Shown piece after piece: positions 1 through 8,280 of a stretch of 37,305 nt of DNA. The translations under genes and the position numbers were made by a program. The stretch is from positions 1-37,305 of the forward strand of contig JAPPLK010000031.1 of the NCBI GenBank assembly GCA_028819435.1. Direction: 5' to 3'. The stretch comes from Nitrospira sp. Its GTDB lineage: Bacteria > Nitrospirota > Nitrospiria > Nitrospirales > UBA8639. The notes beneath the pieces were generated by a model. The model was not told where the DNA came from, searched no databases, and worked only from the letters and a program-made list of their open reading frames with translations. Numbering within the stretch: position 1 is the first letter of the stretch; each line of letters begins with the position of its first letter.

Positions 1-2417
1 GTATACGACGTTTCCAGGTCCACGAGCCACTGCGGACCGGCGTTGACACGGGTATTATCTTTACCGTCTGTCGTAAACTCCGTAAAGCCATTGTACCAGT
101 AGAGCCGGCCCAGGAACCGCCATGGCCCCTGCCTGTGATCGCCCGTCATCGTGAACCGGAACCAGGGCAGGGTTTTTTCCAACTGAGTGATCCGCTTGGA
201 ACTGATGGCAGCCTCATTATTGATGCCGGTGACCTCGCTCCGGTTATAGTTGCCCGCGAACGTCCAGAGGGTGGTCCCTCCGGCGAACTGCATCGGGTAG
301 GTCGCCACGATGTCAACCCCGTTTGTGGTGGTATCGAACGCGTTGGCATAATAGGCTACCCGTAAGACATCTGTGAACCCCAAGGATTGGGCGAAAGCCA
401 GATCAGATGCATCCAAATCAATTTGGTTGCTCCGTGCGATACGGTCCCGTACCGCGACCCGGTAGTAGTCGACGGTCACGTTCAGGTTGCCGACGTCCAA
501 TACCGTGCCCGCGGACAGGTTGAAGGATTTTTCCGGCTTCAGTTGCTGAGCCCCTTTCCGTTGCGCAATCGGATGGTTCGTCGGATAGGTTCCCACGTTA
601 GCGAGTCGCCCATCGACGAACGCCGTGGTCACGTTCTGAATGTTCGCTTGGCCTACGGTCGGGGCGCGGAACCCGGTGCTGACCGAACCGCGAAGCGCCA
701 TGGAGCGCGTCGCTTGCCAACGGGTGTTGAACTTGCCGTTCAACGTATCGCCGAAGGTTTCGAATCTCTCATATCGTCCGGCCACGCCGACGAGCATGTC
801 CTTGTTCAGGTTGGTTTCCAAATCGACGTACGCAGCGTAGCTGCCCCGGTTGTTTGTCCCCGCGATATCGGGGTGGAATCCGGCAAATCCATTGGACCCG
901 ATGCCGAAGCCCTGTGCCGCCAGACCTCCGGGACTGTCGTCAATAAACCAGGAATTCCTCCCTCCGGCCGTAACCTCGAATTGCTCCACTCGATACTCCA
1001 GGCCGAGGCCGACGTTCAGGGGGGAAGGTAACATGGCAGTCTGAAGTGACCTGGAGAGATCGAGGTTGAACACGTGATCCGTCTCCGTATACATGCCCGG
1101 GTTATATTCCGTTGGAATATCGGTTCTCATTGTGGCGAGTTGCGGATTGATGGTGTTCCTCATGAAGAAGTCCGTGCTGTGTTGCCCGAGCACCGCGCTG
1201 AAATCATAGTGCCAGTCAGAGACGTCTCCGCGGATACCCCCGGCAATGCTCCAGTCGGTTACCGTCCCCCCGAAAAACGGGGTGAATCCGCCTGGGAACT
1301 TTTTGTTGAACATGAAGCAGTGATCGGGAAGGTTTGCGATGTCATTGGCATAGTCGGCCGCATCGTTCACCGGCACGACAGGGCAGGCCCCTTGGGTCGG
1401 GTCGAGGTTCGCGACCTTAACTGTAGGATCACCATTGACCTTCTCTCCTTCGAATACCCCGCCTCGTGTATTGGGATTACGGTAGTAAAACCCACCTTCT
1501 ACTTTGCGTTGGGCATAGTTGCCCCAGCCGTAGAGTTCGGCTTTGCTGTTCAGTTTCATCCCGACATTCCCGAAGAGTTTGTAGTCATAGATGACCTCGG
1601 GTGCGCCCCAGACCATGGCATTGGGACTCCGCGTGAACCTGCTGTTCACCACGTGCTTGTTGCCCGCGTCGATCAGGCCCTGCGCATCGTCGCGTTGGAT
1701 GCTGCGGTCGGTCCAGTCGGACGCTCCATATTCGAAGCTGAAGTTGGCAAATCCGGACTGAATGAACGGGAGGGGCAGGGGCACGCCAAAGTTGCCTGCA
1801 ATGCTGCCGGTGTCGCCGTCTCCTGCATAATACCTGCCCCAGCGGGTTTCCACCGTGCCGCTGTCGGGCGCGTCTTTCAACTGGAAATTCATCACACCGG
1901 CTACGGCATCGGACCCGTATTGCGCGGCTGCGCCGTCCCGCAGGACTTCCACGCGCTTGAGGGCTATGGCCGGGATTACGGCCAGATCAGGTGCGTGTGC
2001 CCCGTCCGAAATGCCGCCGCCCAGGAACGTGAGGACGGAGCCCCGGTGCCGTCGTTTGCCGTTGATCAGGATCAGGGTGGAATCCGGGGGCAGGCCGCGC
2101 AGGTTCGCCGGGCGCACCAGCGTGGCCGCGTCGCCGATGGGTTGCTGGTTGACGTTGTAGGACGGCACGGTGGCCCTGAGGAGGGAGTTCATGTCCCTGA
2201 CCCCGTAGTTCCTCATGTCTTTCCCTTCAATCACGTCCACCGGCACCGGGGAATCATGGGCCGAGCGGGTTGGAACACGGGACCCGACCACGATCACTTC
2301 TTCCAGTTTGGTCACGTTTGTGTCCTCGTCCGCGTCTTGCTGCGCAAGGGCCTGCGGAACCGGAATTGCCAACAGGCACAACAGAAGCAGGGATAAAATA
2401 ATTCGGTAATCGTTCAT
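1..2417 (-). CDS. TonB-dependent outer-membrane receptor (partial, 3' end beyond left edge)
   Basis: Outer-membrane gated beta-barrel for energised uptake, probably of an iron chelate or similar ligand; the substrate cannot be told. The reading frame stays open from an ATG at 2417 to the window edge (about 805 codons), so the C-terminal strands are missing. An AGGGAG Shine-Dalgarno lies 7-8 nt upstream of the ATG. Residues 1-25 form a signal peptide ending ALA before QQ. A TonB box, LEEVIVVGSR, sits at about 38-47. A plug domain follows (VDVIEGKDMR, then LRGLPPDSTLILINGKR, then EVLRDGAAAQYGSDAVAGV), and then barrel sequence rich in alternating aromatic residues, including RGSVSTGFRAPTVGQ. It lies 112 bp downstream of a TonB-like gene on the same strand, which fits co-transcription. 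The family assignment is secure; the ligand is not. Confidence 0.93.
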   Translation of the reverse strand, partial: MNDYRIILSLLLLCLLAIPVPQALAQQDADEDTNVTKLEEVIVVGSRVPTRSAHDSPVPVDVIEGKDMRNYGVRDMNSLLRATVPSYNVNQQPIGDAATLVRPANLRGLPPDSTLILINGKRRHRGSVLTFLGGGISDGAHAPDLAVIPAIALKRVEVLRDGAAAQYGSDAVAGVMNFQLKDAPDSGTVETRWGRYYAGDGDTGSIAGNFGVPLPLPFIQSGFANFSFEYGASDWTDRSIQRDDAQGLIDAGNKHVVNSRFTRSPNAMVWGAPEVIYDYKLFGNVGMKLNSKAELYGWGNYAQRKVEGGFYYRNPNTRGGVFEGEKVNGDPTVKVANLDPTQGACPVVPVNDAADYANDIANLPDHCFMFNKKFPGGFTPFFGGTVTDWSIAGGIRGDVSDWHYDFSAVLGQHSTDFFMRNTINPQLATMRTDIPTEYNPGMYTETDHVFNLDLSRSLQTAMLPSPLNVGLGLEYRVEQFEVTAGGRNSWFIDDSPGGLAAQGFGIGSNGFAGFHPDIAGTNNRGSYAAYVDLETNLNKDMLVGVAGRYERFETFGDTLNGKFNTRWQATRSMALRGSVSTGFRAPTVGQANIQNVTTAFVDGRLANVGTYPTNHPIAQRKGAQQLKPEKSFNLSAGTVLDVGNLNVTVDYYRVAVRDRIARSNQIDLDASDLAFAQSLGFTDVLRVAYYANAFDTTTNGVDIVATYPMQFAGGTTLWTFAGNYNRSEVTGINNEAAISSKRITQLEKTLPWFRFTMTGDHRQGPWRFLGRLYWYNGFTEFTTDGKDNTRVNAGPQWLVDLETSY

Positions 2418-2446
2418 GGAACAATCTCCCTTGTTAGGCCATTTTT

Positions 2447-2482
2447 GTATGTGTTCACTCATTGGTTGACAGAATGGTCAGA
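2447..2482. repeat. Family F repeat, copy 1
   Basis: A short element of the form TGTTCA-N2-ATT-N-GTTGACA-N2-ATG, found here in the gap between the TonB-like gene and the receptor gene. Similar copies occur at 7015-7050, 7562-7593, 9942-9974 and 22206-22240, with a truncated one near 25920. Its function is unknown. It contains a TTGACA-like hexamer but no consistent -10 partner. Confidence 0.55.
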
Positions 2483-2529
2483 TTGCACAGGGGTCCGTAT
2501 TCTTTCCCTCCCCTTTACAAATTTCCTTT

Positions 2530-3660
2530 TTAGTTAGCCTCTTCTTTATATTCCTCAAGGTCGAACCTGACGGGCAGATCGACTGCGGAGGAAATGGGAT
2601 CGTCTCCAAATGTTGCCGGATCGAATTGCCACGTTTTGACGGACTGTGCGGCACTCTCGTCAAGCTCGGGAAATCCCGAGCTTTCTTGAATGTTCACGTT
2701 TTCCACGTCTCCGCCGGCCCCGACGGTGATTCGTAGGACGACCGTGCCTTCCTGGCCTTGCTGTCGCGCCTCTTTCGGATACGGGGGCCGTTCGGATTTG
2801 ACCAGCCTGGCGGGCTTCTTCACCTTTACGGGTTCAGGCTCAGGCTCGGGTTCAGGTTCGGGCTCCCGCGGGGCTTGGATTCCATACTCGTCAAGGTTGA
2901 ACCTGATGGGCAGATCTACCACGCTGGCAACGGGAAACTCGCCGTCTTTCGCCGGATCGAATCGCCATCTTTTGACGGACTCCGTGGCGCTCTCGTCAAG
3001 GGCGTCAAAGCCCGTGCTTTTTTGCGTGGCGACGGTTCCCACGTTCCCGCCCTGATCGATGTTTATGCGTAACACGACCGTGCCTTCCCAGCCTTGTTGC
3101 CGGGCCACTTGGGGATACGGCGGGCGTTCGGATTTAATGAGTCTGACGGTTTTCCGAAGTGCTTTACGGTCGGCAATGGAATCCCGGGGGAGTTCGGGTT
3201 GCGGTCTGTCCCACGGGACAACGGATGTTTTGGCAATCATGGCGACCCGGGGGGCGTCGAACGGCGTGGTCGCGGTCATATCGAGGGCGGCCAGGCTGAC
3301 GCGGCGCTCGGCTACCCGTGGCTGCGGAGCGATGGTTTGCCACAATCCCTTGCGGTCGGCAATGGTGTCGCGGGGGAGTTGGGGTTTCGGCCTGCCTTGC
3401 GGGACAAAGGACGTTCTGGAGATGGAGATCTCGCCGGCCATAGGGTCATTGACCGGCGCCGGCGTCGTGGTGTCGGGTTTGGCTATGGTGATGTTGATTT
3501 TCCGCTCTTCCTCCGCGGCCAGCGTGTCGGCAATTTCGACGGCATCCAGAAATTCGACTGATTGGTCAGAAAAGTCCTGTGACCAAGAGGTAGGACAGAC
3601 GAAACATCCCAGCAAAGGTACAAGAATGGCCACTTTGGCCTTTGCTGATACAGAAGACAT
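2530..3660 (-). CDS. TonB-like energy-transducing protein with two tandem TonB C-terminal domains
   Basis: Probable periplasmic partner for the adjacent receptor. An ATG at 3660 is preferred (376 aa) over the TTG at 3672, because AGGG abuts the TTG but sits 12 nt from the ATG. The N-terminus has a hydrophobic stretch (VAILVPLLGCFVCPTSWS) that could be a signal peptide, a lipoprotein signal (LLGC) or a membrane anchor. Two TonB_C domains follow at roughly residues 170-255 and 285-375, each opening with R-L-(I/V)-K-S-E-R-P-P-Y-P and ending W-(R/Q)-F-D-P-A. They are joined by an EP-repeat linker with VKVKKP, as in the proline-rich TonB spacer. The N-terminal half also repeats a block containing RP-x-P-x-LPRD-x-IADRK twice. 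Ordinary TonB has one C-terminal domain, so the doubling is unusual. Confidence 0.82.
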   Translation of the reverse strand: MSSVSAKAKVAILVPLLGCFVCPTSWSQDFSDQSVEFLDAVEIADTLAAEEERKINITIAKPDTTTPAPVNDPMAGEISISRTSFVPQGRPKPQLPRDTIADRKGLWQTIAPQPRVAERRVSLAALDMTATTPFDAPRVAMIAKTSVVPWDRPQPELPRDSIADRKALRKTVRLIKSERPPYPQVARQQGWEGTVVLRINIDQGGNVGTVATQKSTGFDALDESATESVKRWRFDPAKDGEFPVASVVDLPIRFNLDEYGIQAPREPEPEPEPEPEPVKVKKPARLVKSERPPYPKEARQQGQEGTVVLRITVGAGGDVENVNIQESSGFPELDESAAQSVKTWQFDPATFGDDPISSAVDLPVRFDLEEYKEEAN

Positions 3661-3694
3661 TTTGTGTGGCAACCCTGCACTTTAGGGCAGTCGG

Positions 3695-3713
3695 GATAAT
3701 GCAACTGATACTA
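3695..3713. promoter_or_regulatory. Possible Fur-box-like operator upstream of the TonB-like gene
   Basis: Reads GATAAT-GCAACT-GATACT, three hexamer-like units resembling the Fur consensus; my alignment gives 12 of 19 positions. It lies 35-53 bp before the ATG of the TonB-like gene, where iron control of a receptor operon would be expected. Visual match only, no statistics. Confidence 0.28.
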
Positions 3714-3744
3714 CAAAGCTAGATTAAGTGTCGTTTTTTACCAT

Positions 3745-3792
3745 ATATGCTTATTTGCTTCAAGCCAAATATGCTTATTTGCTTCAAGCCAA
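3745..3792. repeat. Perfect 24-bp tandem repeat, two units
   Basis: Two identical 24-bp units lie head to tail (3745-3768 and 3769-3792), each starting ATATGCTTATTTGCTT. They are in the divergent spacer between the TonB-like gene and secA. They could be a duplicated regulatory site or a slippage product. Confidence 0.85.
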
Positions 3793-3795
3793 ATT

Positions 3796-3817
3796 CCGGG
3801 TAGCCGAGGCTACCCGG
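3796..3817. repeat. 10-bp-stem hairpin
   Basis: CCGGGTAGCC and GGCTACCCGG are perfectly complementary and separated by only GA. On the plus strand the stem is followed by CTGGCGGTCTTCTTTT, which is T-rich but not a clean terminator tail. No plus-strand gene precedes it, so a terminator role would only make sense for transcription entering from outside. Confidence 0.55.
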
Positions 3818-3843
3818 CTGGCGGTCTTCTTTTAATCAGGGGT

Positions 3844-3871
3844 TCGATTCACGACCGTATTCAGGTATACT
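3844..3871 (+). promoter_or_regulatory. Candidate secA promoter
   Basis: TATACT at 3866-3871 is a good -10 hexamer. TTCGAT, 17 bp upstream, is a poor -35. It lies about 360 bp before secA and upstream of repeat families A, B and C and the MITE. No better candidate was found in the spacer. Confidence 0.25.
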
Positions 3872-3929
3872 GGCTAAAAATGCATTGTGAGTGTGTCTGT
3901 GTTCAGTTGTTTGATGGCGGTTACCCCCC

Positions 3930-4040
3930 CTCACCCCGGCCCTCTCCCTCCAGGGGAGAGGGGGCTCTTGGTTCCCCTCCTTTGTAAGGAGGGGCGAGGG
4001 GAGGTAGAGGGTGGGCGACCCCGGCCGGTCGCCCCTACAC
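3930..4040. repeat. Cluster of family A, B and C palindromic repeats
   Basis: Family A occupies 3930-3964 (CCCTCTCCC against GGGAGAGGG type). A family B arm is at 3971-4010 (CCCCTCCTTTGTAAGGAGGGG then GGGGAGGTAGAG). Family C is at 4011-4040 with the stem GGGCGACC / GGTCGCCC. All three recur through the nuo region. The remaining non-coding sequence between 3661 and 4227 shows no ORF I would support. Confidence 0.8.
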
Positions 4041-4079
4041 CCCGTTCAGGCTGACCATTTTTCAGAGGTATTGATCCCA

Positions 4080-4229
4080 TTATGGAACCTCTGATTTATT
4101 GGGATAGCGGGATGCAGGGCAAGGCGTCCCGCAACGAAACCCGAAGCTTATCATGGAGATAGGTGAGGGTTGAGCGAGGACACAACGCAGCCATGCGCCC
4201 GATAGTGCAGTAAATCAGAGGTTCCTTAT
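4080..4229. mobile_element. MITE-like element with TTAT target duplications, ending at the secA start codon
   Basis: The element body is 4084-4225 (142 bp). It has a perfect 15-bp terminal inverted repeat, GGAACCTCTGATTTA, with weaker similarity continuing inward (GGATAGCGGG against CACTATCGGG). It is flanked by 4-bp direct repeats TTAT at 4080-4083 and 4226-4229. It has no transposase, so it would need one in trans; the terminus and short target duplication recall IS5-type elements. The right target duplication contains the AT of the secA ATG. The terminal repeat contributes CAGAGG, 6 nt before that ATG, as the present Shine-Dalgarno. Confidence 0.72.
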
Positions 4230-6951
4230 GTTTGTGAGACTGCTCAATCTGTTGTTTGGAAGCAAAAACGATCGTGAGTTGAAGGCGCTGCACCCTCTCG
4301 TCGCGCGAATCAATGAATTGGAACCCGGGTTGCAGTCGCTTTCCGACGAGGCGCTGGCGGATCAGACCCAGCTTTTCAAAAAACGCCTCGACGCGGGAGA
4401 AACGTTGGATGCGTTGCTGCCCGAAGCCTTTGCCGTGTGCCGCGAGGCCTCCCAGCGACAAATCGGCCTGCGCCATTTCGACGTCCAGCTCGTGGGCGGC
4501 ATGGTGTTGCACGGGGGGAAAATTTCGGAAATGAAGACCGGTGAAGGGAAGACGCTGGTCGCAACCCTGCCCACGTACTTGAACGCGCTGGCGGGAAAAG
4601 GCGTGCACCTGGTCACGGTCAATGATTACCTGGCCAAACGGGACACGCAATGGATGGGACCCGTGTATCACGCGCTGGGCTGCACCATCGGCGTGATCCA
4701 GCATGAATCCTCGTTCCTGTTCGATCCCGAATACGAGGCGGCGGATAAACGGTTGAATTATCTTCGTCCCTGTACCAGGCCAGAAGCCTACCGCGCCGAT
4801 ATCACCTACGGCACCAATAACGAGTTCGGGTTCGATTACCTGCGGGATAACCTGGTCATCAACGACCTGAGCCAGCGCGTTCAACGGGAGTTGTCGTACG
4901 CGATCGTGGACGAGGTGGACAGTATCCTGATCGATGAAGCGCGTACGCCGCTTATCATCTCCGGCCCGGCCGAACAGAGCACGGAACTCTACAACCGGAT
5001 CGACCGGCTCATTCCCAGGCTCAACGCCGAACGGGACTATACCATCGAGGAAAAATCACGAACGGTGGCCCTGACGGAAGAAGGCAACGCCCGCGTGGAA
5101 AAATTGCTGGCCGCGGAAGGCCTGTTGGTGGGCGACAACCTGTATGACCCGAAGAATCTCGACGTGGTACACCACGTCATCAAGGCCTTGCAGGCCCACG
5201 CCATTTATAAACGCGACGTGGATTACGTGGTCAAGGAAGGGGAAGTGCAGATTGTCGACGAGTTTACCGGCCGGCTGATGCCGGGCCGGCGGTGGAGCGA
5301 CGGGTTGCACCAGGCGGTCGAAGCCAAAGAGGGCGTGAAGATCGCCAATGAAAATCAGACCCTGGCGTCCATCACGTTCCAGAACTATTTTCGCATGTAT
5401 GAAAAATTGGCGGGGATGACCGGAACCGCGGATACGGAAGCCGCGGAGTTCGCCAAGATCTACAACCTGGACGTCAACGTGATTCCGACGAACCGCGCGA
5501 TGGTGCGCCAGGATCATTCGGACGTGGTGTATCGCACGGAGAAGGAAAAATTTGAGGCGATCGCCCAGGAAGTCATGGAGTACCACGAGCGGGGTCAACC
5601 CGTGCTAGTGGGGACGATTTCCATTGAAAAGTCCGAGCGGCTCGCCAAAATTCTCAAGCAGCGCGGCGTGAAACATCACGTCCTGAACGCCAAGTTTCAT
5701 GAAAAGGAGGCGGAGATCATTTCTCAAGCCGGCGGCAAGGGCGCGGTGACGTTGGCCACCAACATGGCCGGCCGCGGCACGGACATCATCCTGGGGGGCA
5801 ACCCGGACGCGCTCTACAAGCAGCAGGTGGTGTACCGGGGTGAAGATTTGACCGACGAACAGAAGCGCGCGGCGCTTGAACGGATTCAACAACAATGCGG
5901 AACGGAAAAGGCGGAAGTCCTGGAGTTGGGGGGCTTGCACATCGTCGGCACCGAGCGCCATGAAAGCCGCCGGATCGACAACCAGTTGCGAGGCCGTTCC
6001 GGTCGCCAGGGCGATCCGGGGTCGTCCCGCTTCTTTTTGTCCCTGGAAGACGACCTGATGCGCATCTTTGCTTCGGAACGGGTCTCCAACCTGATGTTGA
6101 AACTGGGGATGGAAGAAGGCGTGCCCATCGAACACCGGATGGTCAGCAAGTCCATTGAAAACGCCCAGAAGAAAGTCGAGGGGCATAACTTCGACATCCG
6201 CAAGCATATCCTTGAGTACGACGACGTCATGAACAAACAGCGGGAAATCATCTATGCCCATCGAGCCGGCGTCCTCGGGGGCAGTTCCATTCAGGATGAC
6301 GCGGAGGAGTGGCTCGTGGACGTGGTGGATGCCATGATCAATACCTATTGTCCGGAAGAAGCCTATGCCGAGGCCTGGGACCTGGCGGGGTTGCATGAAG
6401 CCGTGCTCGCGCAATTCGGCACGGACGTCATGGCGAACGAGGACGCGTCGGACATGGGACGCGACGGCCTGCGGGACGAAGTGCTGGAACGTGTCCAGGC
6501 GCTGTTCCGGCAACGGCAGCAGGAACGCGAAGAACAAATCGGCCCCGAGCTTCGCTCGCAGCTCGAACGGAGCCTGGCGTTACAGGTCATCGACCATCAT
6601 TGGAAAGAACATCTTCTCGGCATGGATCAGCTCCGGGACGGCATCGGGCTCAGGGGCTATGGGCAAAAAGATCCGCTGGCGGAGTACAAACGGGAAGGGT
6701 TCGACATGTTTGCCGCCATGATGGACCGCATCAAGTCCGATTCCCTGGAGCGATTGTTCAAGGTCCAAGTGGTCAAAGGCGAACGTCCGGCCATTGAAGA
6801 CGATCTGCCCCCGCCTCCCCCCATGATCTTCAACCGCGGCGGCGACGGCTCCCCGTCACGACCGGTCCAACGCTCCGCGGCCAAAGTCGGCCGCAACGAA
6901 CCCTGCCCCTGCGGCAGCGGCAAAAAATACAAAAAATGCTGCGGGGCGTGA
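4228..6951 (+). CDS. secA: Preprotein translocase ATPase SecA
   Basis: Motor of the general secretion pathway: it binds SecYEG and preproteins at the inner membrane and couples ATP hydrolysis to export. It is 907 aa, full length (E. coli SecA is 901). The Walker A motif MKTGEGKT is at about 102-109, the DEAD-like Walker B DEVD at 228-231 followed by [11 protein letters not shown], and the helicase motif NMAGRGTDI with [15 protein letters not shown] lies in nucleotide-binding domain 2. The C-terminus carries the zinc/SecB-binding [13 protein letters not shown]. The ATG is fixed by the conserved N-terminus ([17 protein letters not shown]). The only plausible ribosome-binding site, AGAGG, comes from the terminal repeat of the MITE just upstream. 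Confidence 0.98.
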   Translation: MFVRLLNLLFGSKNDRELKALHPLVARINELEPGLQSLSDEALADQTQLFKKRLDAGETLDALLPEAFAVCREASQRQIGLRHFDVQLVGGMVLHGGKISEMKTGEGKTLVATLPTYLNALAGKGVHLVTVNDYLAKRDTQWMGPVYHALGCTIGVIQHESSFLFDPEYEAADKRLNYLRPCTRPEAYRADITYGTNNEFGFDYLRDNLVINDLSQRVQRELSYAIVDEVDSILIDEARTPLIISGPAEQSTELYNRIDRLIPRLNAERDYTIEEKSRTVALTEEGNARVEKLLAAEGLLVGDNLYDPKNLDVVHHVIKALQAHAIYKRDVDYVVKEGEVQIVDEFTGRLMPGRRWSDGLHQAVEAKEGVKIANENQTLASITFQNYFRMYEKLAGMTGTADTEAAEFAKIYNLDVNVIPTNRAMVRQDHSDVVYRTEKEKFEAIAQEVMEYHERGQPVLVGTISIEKSERLAKILKQRGVKHHVLNAKFHEKEAEIISQAGGKGAVTLATNMAGRGTDIILGGNPDALYKQQVVYRGEDLTDEQKRAALERIQQQCGTEKAEVLELGGLHIVGTERHESRRIDNQLRGRSGRQGDPGSSRFFLSLEDDLMRIFASERVSNLMLKLGMEEGVPIEHRMVSKSIENAQKKVEGHNFDIRKHILEYDDVMNKQREIIYAHRAGVLGGSSIQDDAEEWLVDVVDAMINTYCPEEAYAEAWDLAGLHEAVLAQFGTDVMANEDASDMGRDGLRDEVLERVQALFRQRQQEREEQIGPELRSQLERSLALQVIDHHWKEHLLGMDQLRDGIGLRGYGQKDPLAEYKREGFDMFAAMMDRIKSDSLERLFKVQVVKGERPAIEDDLPPPPPMIFNRGGDGSPSRPVQRSAAKVGRNEPCPCGSGKKYKKCCGA

Positions 6952-7177
6952 GTGCCGAAACATCTCTTGATTCCCTCTCCCTGAGGGAGAGGCCTAGTGC
7001 CTTTCTGTCATCCTTGTATGTGTTCAGTCATTCGTTGACAATTTCATTGTCTCCTTCTGTCATCCTTGACATCTTTAATCGAGGATCCAGTGTCTTTGCT
7101 TTTTTTGTCCCTCTCCCCTGGTGGGAGAGGATTGAGGTGAGGGGGAAGACAATCAGGACGACCTGGAGCAGTGGCTT
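6952..7177. repeat. Spacer with family A and F repeats
   Basis: Contains a family A half-element at 6971-6992, a family F copy at 7015-7050, and a full family A element at 7109-7146. The last ends about 30 bp before the next gene fragment. No convincing terminator with a T run was seen after secA, although the family A hairpins could attenuate transcription. Confidence 0.65.
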
Positions 7178-7554
7178 GTGAAAAAGTTGGCACGTACCGA
7201 TGAACTGACAAAAGTCGCTTCCCGGGTTCTTTGGTTCGAACCTCCGGAAAAGGCCTTATCCGATCCGGTTCGGTTTTTAACGTATGCCATGACCTACGGG
7301 ACCCATGAAGATATGAAAATCATTCGGCAGTACGTCTCCGATGAGGAATTGCTGGAAGCTTTGGACCAAGCCCCCCAGGAATTTTCGATGCCCGGTCCTG
7401 GGCCTATTGGAACGTCATCCTCGGACGGTATCCCACCCCACCATTGCCCGAACGGGAGATCGTCGCCAAGGCGCGGGCGCGGGCGCGCTTGGACCCCGAG
7501 CAGGCAATGGCCCTGGCGGTCAAGAAAACGCGGCGTTTCCGTAAGGGGCGATAG
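7178..7554 (+). pseudogene. Small conserved protein, frameshifted (resembles AbiEii-associated proteins)
   Basis: From the GTG at 7178 the frame reads KKLARTDELTKVASRVLWF and continues to EALDQAP. It then loses sense after a run of six C at about 7369-7374. Restoring one C gives PGIFDARSWAYWNVILGRYP and then a basic tail to the TAG at 7552-7554, about 125 aa in total. The restored sequence resembles small uncharacterised proteins (W-F-x-PPE..., RSWAYW..., PPLPER) that I recall next to AbiEii-type nucleotidyltransferases. No such partner follows here. Either the gene is dead or the homopolymer was miscounted in sequencing. The family label is tentative; the frameshift is directly visible. Confidence 0.6.
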
Positions 7555-8280
7555 CGGCGGCTGTATGTGTTCAGCAGTTCGTTGACAAAATGAAAGGCCG
7601 ATCACACGCAGAATTGTCATTCTGAGCGTAGCGAAGAATCTCTGCTGTCATCCCCGAGGGTGCCTCGTTATGGGCGACCGGCTTCTTCTTGAAAATCCAC
7701 CCTCCAACGTCTCTGTGATTTCTCCACGTTCTTTTGTCGATATTTTCCTGCCCACGAAATAGCGCCTGGATTTACACCGGACCTTTCCTTGACTAACGGT
7801 TGAGGGATAGCTACTTTATAGATCTTTTGGCCCATGGTTGGGATGGGTCCTATGGGTTTGGTGTGCAAGTGTAGGGGCCCGGCCGGTCGCCCCTACCAGA
7901 GAAACCTTCTACCTCCCCGCACCCCTCCTTACAAAGGAGGGGAATACAGAAAGTCCCTCCCCTTTGTAAGGGGAGGCTAGGTGGGGTAGAGTTGCATGCA
8001 CAGAAGGGCACCAGCACCGACCGTCACACGCGGTCTGCCCACTTCGGCTTAGGCTCTACCTCCCTCACCCCAACCCTCTCTCTCAAGGGGAGAGGGAGTT
8101 TGGAGGGGGAATTGTCAACGCCTGTCCTGACCCTTCCACTTCAGGCGCGGGGCGCCTTACGGTCAGAACGAACGGGAGGGGGAAGTCGAAGGGCGCTCAG
8201 GATGCACGGATTATCCCCACCCGTTCATCCTGAGCGTAGCGCGAAGTCGAAGGAAGCGTAGTGAAACGGAGTCGAAGGGA
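7555..8280. repeat. Repeat-filled spacer upstream of midA/nuo
   Basis: No gene is supported in 726 bp. In order it holds: a family F copy (7562-7593), a family D fragment (GAGCGTAGCGAAGAATC, about 7621-7642), a candidate promoter (7789-7817), family C (7871-7896), an inverted family B arm (7908-7943), a direct family B arm (7953-7993), a core shared with 22300-22365, family A (8061-8099), and family D sequence to 8280. The family D tail (GTCGAAGGGA) directly abuts the midA ATG. Short ORFs at 7668-7868 (minus) and 7672-7764 (plus) have no recognisable features. Confidence 0.7.
7789..7817 (+). promoter_or_regulatory. Candidate sigma70 promoter upstream of midA-nuo
   Basis: TTGACT (7789-7794), 17-bp spacer, TACTTT (7812-7817). 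It is about 460 bp from midA and is the best-spaced candidate seen upstream of the complex I locus. Repeats lie between it and the gene, so the long leader is a caveat. Confidence 0.3.

Noticed and set aside
1074-2396. 440-aa plus-strand open frame
   Set aside because: It lies opposite the TonB-dependent receptor, whose minus-strand frame has a signal peptide, TonB box and plug; the plus frame shows no family features.
5605-6537. 310-aa minus-strand open frame within secA
   Set aside because: Antisense shadow of a GC-rich gene; the secA frame carries all motifs.
7668-7868. 66-aa minus-strand ORF
   Set aside because: No Shine-Dalgarno, no recognised motif, and part of it is a family C repeat.
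3928-8280. CRISPR array among the many repeats
   Set aside because: Repeats are irregularly spaced, differ in orientation and family, have no uniform unique spacers, and no cas gene is present.
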